Source: Streptomyces zhihengii
GTDB taxonomy: Bacteria; Actinomycetota; Actinomycetes; Streptomycetales; Streptomycetaceae
Direction of reading: 5' to 3'
DNA: 64,000 bases
Assembly: GCF_016919245.1 (NCBI RefSeq)
Contig: NZ_JAFEJA010000002.1
Coordinates: 312,501-376,500, forward strand
Under the pieces are notes generated by a model that was given only the letters and a program-made list of their open reading frames with translations, was not told the DNA's origin and ran no database searches. The translations under genes and the position numbers were made by a program. Positions 60,074-64,000 of the stretch are shown here, piece by piece (position 1 is the first letter of the stretch; each line of letters starts with the position of its first letter).

Positions 60074-62821
60074 TCACGGTCTCGTCGTCGTGTCCTGCCG
60101 TACGTCGTGCCGCACCTGGTGCCGTCGTCGTGGCGTCGTGCCGCACGTCGTGTCGTACGGGGAGGTGCGGGGTGCCGGCCGGGCCGGCACCGGGGCCGTC
60201 AGGCGCTGCCCGGCGGGTCGTGCGGGGTCCGCGGTTCCGGCAGCGGGTGCGCGTCCGGGGCGGCGTCCGGCTCCGGGTAGGGCTGCCCGCCGTAGGCGGC
60301 GTCGGGCAGGTACGTCCCCTCGGCGGGGGTCGCGCCGCCCGCCCCGAGGGCGCGCCGGCGGCGGCCGTGCGCGCGAACGCGCTGAACCCGGCGCCCGCGT
60401 CCCTGGCCGGGGCGGGCGGCACCGCGCCCGTGACCGGCCGCGGATCCGGGCGGCCCCGGTCGGCCGCGGCCATGGTCCGCCCCGGGGCCGCACCGGCAGG
60501 CCGCCCGCCGTGGCGACACCGCGCACGGGGGCCTGCGCCGGGAGCGGCGCCGCGGCGAGGGGGACGGGTGCGGCGGCCCCGGCGGCCGCACCGGACGCCG
60601 CCGGACCCGCCGCGGTCACGGTGAACCCGGCGCCGTCCGCGTCGGCGGGGGTCACCCGGTAGGCGGGCTGCCCGGGGTGCGCCCCGTCGGCCGCAGTCAC
60701 GACGAAGGCGTCGGGCCCGGGGTGGGTGCCCTGGTGGGCGGCCTGCCCGGGCGCGTCCGCGGCCGCCACGGTGAACGCGGGCTGCCCGGGGTCCGCCTCG
60801 GGTGCGGCGGGGGGCACGGCGCCGTGGGCCTGGCCGGGCAACGGCCCGGTGAGGGGGTCGGAGCCCCCGTAGGTGTCGCCCGCGGCGGTCACGGTGAACG
60901 CGGGCTGCCCGGGGTGCGCCCCGGGTGCGGCGGGCAGGCCGGGGGCGTGGTCCGCGGGGGCCGTCCAGGTGCCGTCCGCCGGCCAGGCACCGCCCGGGGC
61001 GGTCACGGTGTACGGGTCGGGCCCGGGGTGGGGCGCGTCCGCCGGGGACGGCGTCCAGGCGCCGTCCCCGGGCCAGGTGCCGTCCGTGTGCGCCGGGCCG
61101 GCCTCGGCGGCCGCGGGGGTCCCGGCGCCGGCGGGGGCCGCGGTGAAGTGCGTCTGCCCGGTGTCGGCGGGGGCTGCGGCGAAGGGCGTCTGCCCGGCTT
61201 CGGCGGGTGCCGCGGTGAAGTGCCCGGTGTCGGCGGGTGCCGCGGTGAAGTGCCCGGTGTCGGCGGGTGCCGCGGTGAAGTGCGTCTGCCCGGCGTACGT
61301 CCCGTCCGCCGCGACCGGGGTCCAGCCGGAGGGCACGGCCTCGGCCGGGGGCACCGGGTACCCGCTCAGGTCGGTGTGGCCGGAGGACGGGGAGCTGCCC
61401 GAACCGGTGGCGGTCGGCGCCGCCGGGGCGGTGGTGCCCGCGAGGGGGCGCACCAGATCGGCGTCCTCCTCGTCCCGCGGCTTCGCCAGGAGCTGCGAGG
61501 GGAAGAGCACGACCACCCCCGTCCCGCCGCGCGAGGAGGGCCGGAAGCTCACGCTCATCCCGTACTTGGCGGCCAGCCGCCCCACCACCGTCAGCCCGAG
61601 GCGGGTGCCCTGGAGGTGCGCCAGGTCGGTGACCCGGCCCGACACGGCCTCCTCGGCCCGGCGCAGTGCCGCGCCCGCCATCTTCAGGCCGCTGTCCTCG
61701 ATGGTGACCACGATCCCGGCAGTGCGCTCCTCCACGTAGACGTGCACCTCGTCGACGGGGGGCGAGAAGGTGGTCGCGTTGTCCATCAGTTCGGCGAGCA
61801 GGTGCATCACGCCCTCGGCGGCGAAGCCGACGACCGCGGCGGTGCTGGAGGAGTGCAGCCGCACCCGCTGGTAGGAGGCGATCCGGCCGACCGCGCCGCG
61901 CAGGATGCTCTCCATCGGGATCGGCCTGTTCCAGGCGCGGCTCGCCCGGCCGCCCATCAGCAGGGCGAGCCGGTCGGTCAGCAGGCCGAGCTGGGCGGTG
62001 TTGTGGTCCAGCCGCAGCAGGTCCCCGAAGACCTCCTCGCCGTAACGGTCCTGCATCTCGCGCAGGTCGGCGAGCATGGAGACCGCCTTGGCCTGGACGC
62101 GGCTGAGGGCCTTGGCGCTCGCCTCCTGCGCGGCGGCGGCACGGCGCTCGCCGGTCGCCAGGTCCCGCACCACCGAGTCGGCGAGCACCCGCAGCCGCGG
62201 GTCGGCGGGGAGTTCGAGTTCCCCGAGCACCGTCTCGGCCGACGCGCCCCGGCGCAGATGCGCGACGGCCGAGGGCAGCGTGACCGCGGTGAGCCGGTCC
62301 ACCCCGTCGGCGGCCAGCGCCAACTGGCGCACCGCCCGGGCGGCGTTGGCCGCCGATCCCCGCGCGCGCTGCTCGCTGGCGCCCGTCTCCACGCCGAAGG
62401 CGTGCAGCACACGCCGCAGTTGCGGGTCCTTGGGCGGGGTCGCGGTGGCGAGCGCGTCGTCGGGCGCCTCACCGTCCCGCAGCCGCTTGACCAGCGACGG
62501 CAGCGTGACGTTCACCAGATGGGAGGCGTCGGCCGTCAGCCCGTCCGCGCGTGAGCGGAGCGTGCGCAGCTCGGCGCCGGCGGCGTCGGCGGCGGCCCGT
62601 TCGCGGCGTACCGCCAGCGTCGCGGCGACCGCGGCGGCGGCCAGGAGCAGCCAGGCGGCACCGGCGGTGGCCGAGACCCAGGGGCCGGCCCCGTCCGGCG
62701 CGGCGAGGCTCACGGCGACGCCCGCGACGGCGGCCGAGGCCAGGGCGGCGGAGGGCGCCGCGACGGGCAGCGGCCGATGCGCACGGCCTCTGCGGGGCTG
62801 GGATGAGGCTGAGACTGACAT
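60074..62821 (-). CDS. cvnA: Conservon sensor histidine kinase-like protein CvnA, C-terminal frame breaks
   Basis: A 915-codon open frame as read. Two or three hydrophobic N-terminal helices (about 15-70) precede a long helical region and an ATP-binding domain with N-box ELMDNATTFSPP, G1 box IEDSGLKM and G2-type GTRLGLTVVGRLA. Then follows a long A/P/T/G-rich disordered tail with 10-residue repeats (AAPADTGHFT). Such CvnA proteins resemble membrane sensor kinases. After about residue 780 the frame looks wrong: continuing in the +1 frames near 60515 and again near 60360 gives a smooth tail ending PRTPHDPPGSA at 60199. Both breaks are what a single missing base would give. ATG 62821 has AGGGA upstream. 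Confidence 0.87.
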   Translation of the reverse strand: MSVSASSQPRRGRAHRPLPVAAPSAALASAAVAGVAVSLAAPDGAGPWVSATAGAAWLLLAAAAVAATLAVRRERAAADAAGAELRTLRSRADGLTADASHLVNVTLPSLVKRLRDGEAPDDALATATPPKDPQLRRVLHAFGVETGASEQRARGSAANAARAVRQLALAADGVDRLTAVTLPSAVAHLRRGASAETVLGELELPADPRLRVLADSVVRDLATGERRAAAAQEASAKALSRVQAKAVSMLADLREMQDRYGEEVFGDLLRLDHNTAQLGLLTDRLALLMGGRASRAWNRPIPMESILRGAVGRIASYQRVRLHSSSTAAVVGFAAEGVMHLLAELMDNATTFSPPVDEVHVYVEERTAGIVVTIEDSGLKMAGAALRRAEEAVSGRVTDLAHLQGTRLGLTVVGRLAAKYGMSVSFRPSSRGGTGVVVLFPSQLLAKPRDEEDADLVRPLAGTTAPAAPTATGSGSSPSSGHTDLSGYPVPPAEAVPSGWTPVAADGTYAGQTHFTAAPADTGHFTAAPADTGHFTAAPAEAGQTPFAAAPADTGQTHFTAAPAGAGTPAAAEAGPAHTDGTWPGDGAWTPSPADAPHPGPDPYTVTAPGGAWPADGTWTAPADHAPGLPAAPGAHPGQPAFTVTAAGDTYGGSDPLTGPLPGQAHGAVPPAAPEADPGQPAFTVAAADAPGQAAHQGTHPGPDAFVVTAADGAHPGQPAYRVTPADADGAGFTVTAAGPAASGAAAGAAAPVPLAAAPLPAQAPVRGVATAGGLPVRPRGGPWPRPTGAARIRGRSRARCRPPRPGTRAPGSARSRARPPPARPRGGRRDPRRGDVPARRRLRRAALPGAGRRPGRAPAAGTADPARPAGQRLTAPVPARPAPRTSPYDTTCGTTPRRRHQVRHDVRQDTTTRP
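61201..61290 (-). repeat. 30-bp tandem repeat in cvnA
   Basis: Three copies of a 30-bp unit (61201-61230, 61231-61260, 61261-61290, the third diverging after about 20 bp) encode a 10-residue repeat (AAPADTGHFT) in the disordered tail. Diverged copies continue to about 61140. Confidence 0.87.
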
Positions 62822-63153
62822 TCCGCGATCCCTCGCTGCTCGAGTGCGGCACGTGCACGAAGTGGAGGGCGGCCGATCGGCGCACAGCGGCCGTCCGCAT
62901 GTCACGGACCCCACCGCGATGGGGAGTTGACGCGATCACCGGTAGTGATCACCCGTGTTCATGCGGTGCTCATGCTAGTCACGGGCGTCACAGGCGACGC
63001 CCGAAGCACGGGCACTGTCCACAGAACGGTGGAGTTGCGCCCGAAGTCGCGCGCGGGGGCGCGCGGACGTGATAGGTGCGCGCCCCGCCGGGCGCCGCCC
63101 GCAGGGGCGGGCCGGCCCCGGCGGGCGGCGCGCGCGGGCACCGGCCGCAGCGG
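62822..63153. promoter_or_regulatory. Region upstream of the conservon with a GATCAC dyad
   Basis: About 330 bp without a gene. GATCAC (62934-62939) and GTGATC (62945-62950) form a 6-bp palindrome with a 5-bp spacer. It lies about 115 bp before cvnA, where the conservon promoter is expected. The section 63005-63100 is ordinary GC-rich sequence. Confidence 0.5.
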
Positions 63154-63245
63154 TTCGCGGGCACCCGCCGGAGGAGTTCGCGGGCACCCGCCGGAGGGGT
63201 TCGCGGGCACCGGCCGGAGGGGTTCGCGGGCACCGGCCGGCGGGG
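63154..63245. repeat. 23-bp tandem repeats before the acyltransferase gene
   Basis: Four consecutive units of 23 bp beginning TTCGCGGGCACC at 63154, 63177, 63200 and 63223, plus a diverged copy at 63131-63153. Consensus TTCGCGGGCACCSGCCGGAG. Not in a reading frame I can support; 68 bp upstream of the next start. Confidence 0.88.
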
Positions 63246-63312
63246 TGAGCTGGGGTGAACGTCACAGGCCTGCCCGCCGGTCCGCCGGGCGGCGGCCGAC
63301 TACCGTGAGCGG

Positions 63313-64000
63313 GTGCCCACGAACCGCGACACCCCGGCCAGCTTCGGCGCCTGGCGCCGCCGCGTCCTCGCGCGCGCCGTCCACCGCGGGTGGCGGTGGG
63401 TGCAGGAGGCCGGTTCCGTCACCGCCGAGCATCCCGGGCGGCTCCGCTTCCGGCGGCTCGGCCACGGCACCCGGCTGGCCTTCCCGCAGGGGACCGTCTT
63501 CGGCGAGCCGTGGATCGAGCTCGGCTCCCACTGCATCATCGCGGAGCAGGTGACGCTCACGGCCGGCATGATGCCCGGGCTCGACCTCGGGCCCGACCCG
63601 ATCCTGACCCTGGGCGACGGCGTGGTGCTCGGGCGCGGCAGCCATGTCATCGCCGACACCCGGGTGACCATCGGCTCGGACACCTACTGCGGGCCGTACG
63701 TCTACATCACGTCCACGAACCACAGTTACGACGACCCGGGGCAGCCGGTCGGCAAGCAGTGGCCGCGCGCCGAGCCGGTCGAGATCGGGCCCGGCTGCTG
63801 GCTCGGCACCGGCGCGGTGATCCTCCCCGGGGCGCGGCTCGGCCGCAACGTGGTGGTCGCCGCCGGCGCGGTCGTCCGCGGCGAGGTCCCCGACCACGCG
63901 GTGGTCGCCGGGGCGCCCGCCCGTGTGGTGCGCAGCTGGGACCCGGTCGACGGCTGGCGCCCGCCGCTGCGCACACCGGCCCCCGTGCCGATCCCCGAGG
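63313..64000 (+). CDS. Left-handed beta-helix acyltransferase, incomplete at window end
   Basis: At least 229 codons open to the window edge without a stop. An N-terminal helical part (about 1-60, RRRVLARAVHRGWRWVQEAG) precedes left-handed beta-helix hexapeptide turns from about 65 to 200 and a conserved TSTNHSYDDPGQPVG loop. The latter is typical of WbbJ/LacA-type O-acetyltransferases, with His for catalysis. It should transfer an acetyl group to a sugar or antibiotic-type acceptor. GTG 63313 has TACCGT (63301-63306) 6 nt upstream, so it is probably leaderless. Part of the gene is outside the window. Confidence 0.85.
   Translation, partial: MPTNRDTPASFGAWRRRVLARAVHRGWRWVQEAGSVTAEHPGRLRFRRLGHGTRLAFPQGTVFGEPWIELGSHCIIAEQVTLTAGMMPGLDLGPDPILTLGDGVVLGRGSHVIADTRVTIGSDTYCGPYVYITSTNHSYDDPGQPVGKQWPRAEPVEIGPGCWLGTGAVILPGARLGRNVVVAAGAVVRGEVPDHAVVAGAPARVVRSWDPVDGWRPPLRTPAPVPIPE

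Noticed and set aside
55988..62821. Horizontally acquired island carrying the conservon
   Set aside because: Codon use and G+C match the neighbours, and no mobility gene, tRNA or direct repeats flank it.
63131..63245. Possible CRISPR or replication iterons
   Set aside because: Units of 23 bp abut without spacers, and no rep or cas gene is nearby; nothing supports an origin.

Overview
The window is chromosomal DNA of a Streptomyces-type actinomycete. This rests on the roughly 72% G+C coding style with G/C third positions, frequent GTG and TTG starts, many genes with no leader, TTGACN/TANNNT promoters, and family content: an Rv1822-Rv1832-like garA/gcv island, a conservon with a CYP157-like P450, a divergent EF-Tu (tuf3 type), DUF5999, and a GCS2-family ligase. 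I see no transposase, integrase, CRISPR array, tRNA or attachment site. This looks like ordinary chromosome.

Layout. 1-3062: the 3' nine-tenths of a 23S rRNA gene, a 5S rRNA gene and a strong terminator. 3195-13341: a forward block of a CDP-alcohol phosphatidyltransferase, an NDP-sugar pyrophosphorylase/phosphomannomutase-like fusion, DUF881-Sbp-DUF881, a GarA-like FHA protein, an FtsR-like MerR, a DUF151 protein, a second MerR and DNA polymerase IV. 13365-17021: a PRC-barrel gene and then a tandem glycine riboswitch controlling gcvP. 17116-25407: small conserved genes, a GCS2 ligase, a solute-binding/VWA lipid-linked or exported protein, a CPBP protease, PhzF, PadR with its own operator, and a Clp-N protein. 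25439-32362: three DMT/EamA exporters with regulators. One has a leader peptide plus hairpin, and one is divergent from a LysR gene. Between them lies a MocR gene divergent from a PNPOx-like gene. 32646-41415: Rieske lipoprotein, DoxX, a lipoprotein, a coupled HipA-like kinase/DUF3037 pair, two SDR reductases, an oligopeptide-type binding protein and uracil-DNA glycosylase. 41516-46618: a DinB-like protein, TetR divergent from an FAD monooxygenase, a Gfo/Idh/MocA oxidoreductase and Lnt. 46835-55786: an RlmG-like methyltransferase, UppP, TVP38, tuf3, a spermidine-synthase-like protein, a DedA protein and gamma carbonic anhydrase. 55988-62821: a P450 facing a conservon (cvnA-B-C-D plus P450). 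63313 to the end: a left-handed beta-helix acyltransferase that runs off the window.

How the parts work together. The garA/gcv island links a kinase-controlled FHA switch, cell-division-type MerR regulation and glycine cleavage. Cell-envelope functions recur (phospholipid synthase, sugar nucleotides, UppP, Lnt, DedA/TVP38). Several divergent gene pairs carry a clear palindromic operator between them. Three apparent frame breaks (one in lnt, two in the tail of cvnA) are each what one missing base would give, in G/C runs, and may be base-calling errors. The most original leads are the HipA-like/DUF3037 pair, the polyproline leader peptide upstream of an EamA exporter, the catalytically degenerate phosphomannomutase domain, and the 33-bp repeat array built from the 3' end of the conservon P450.
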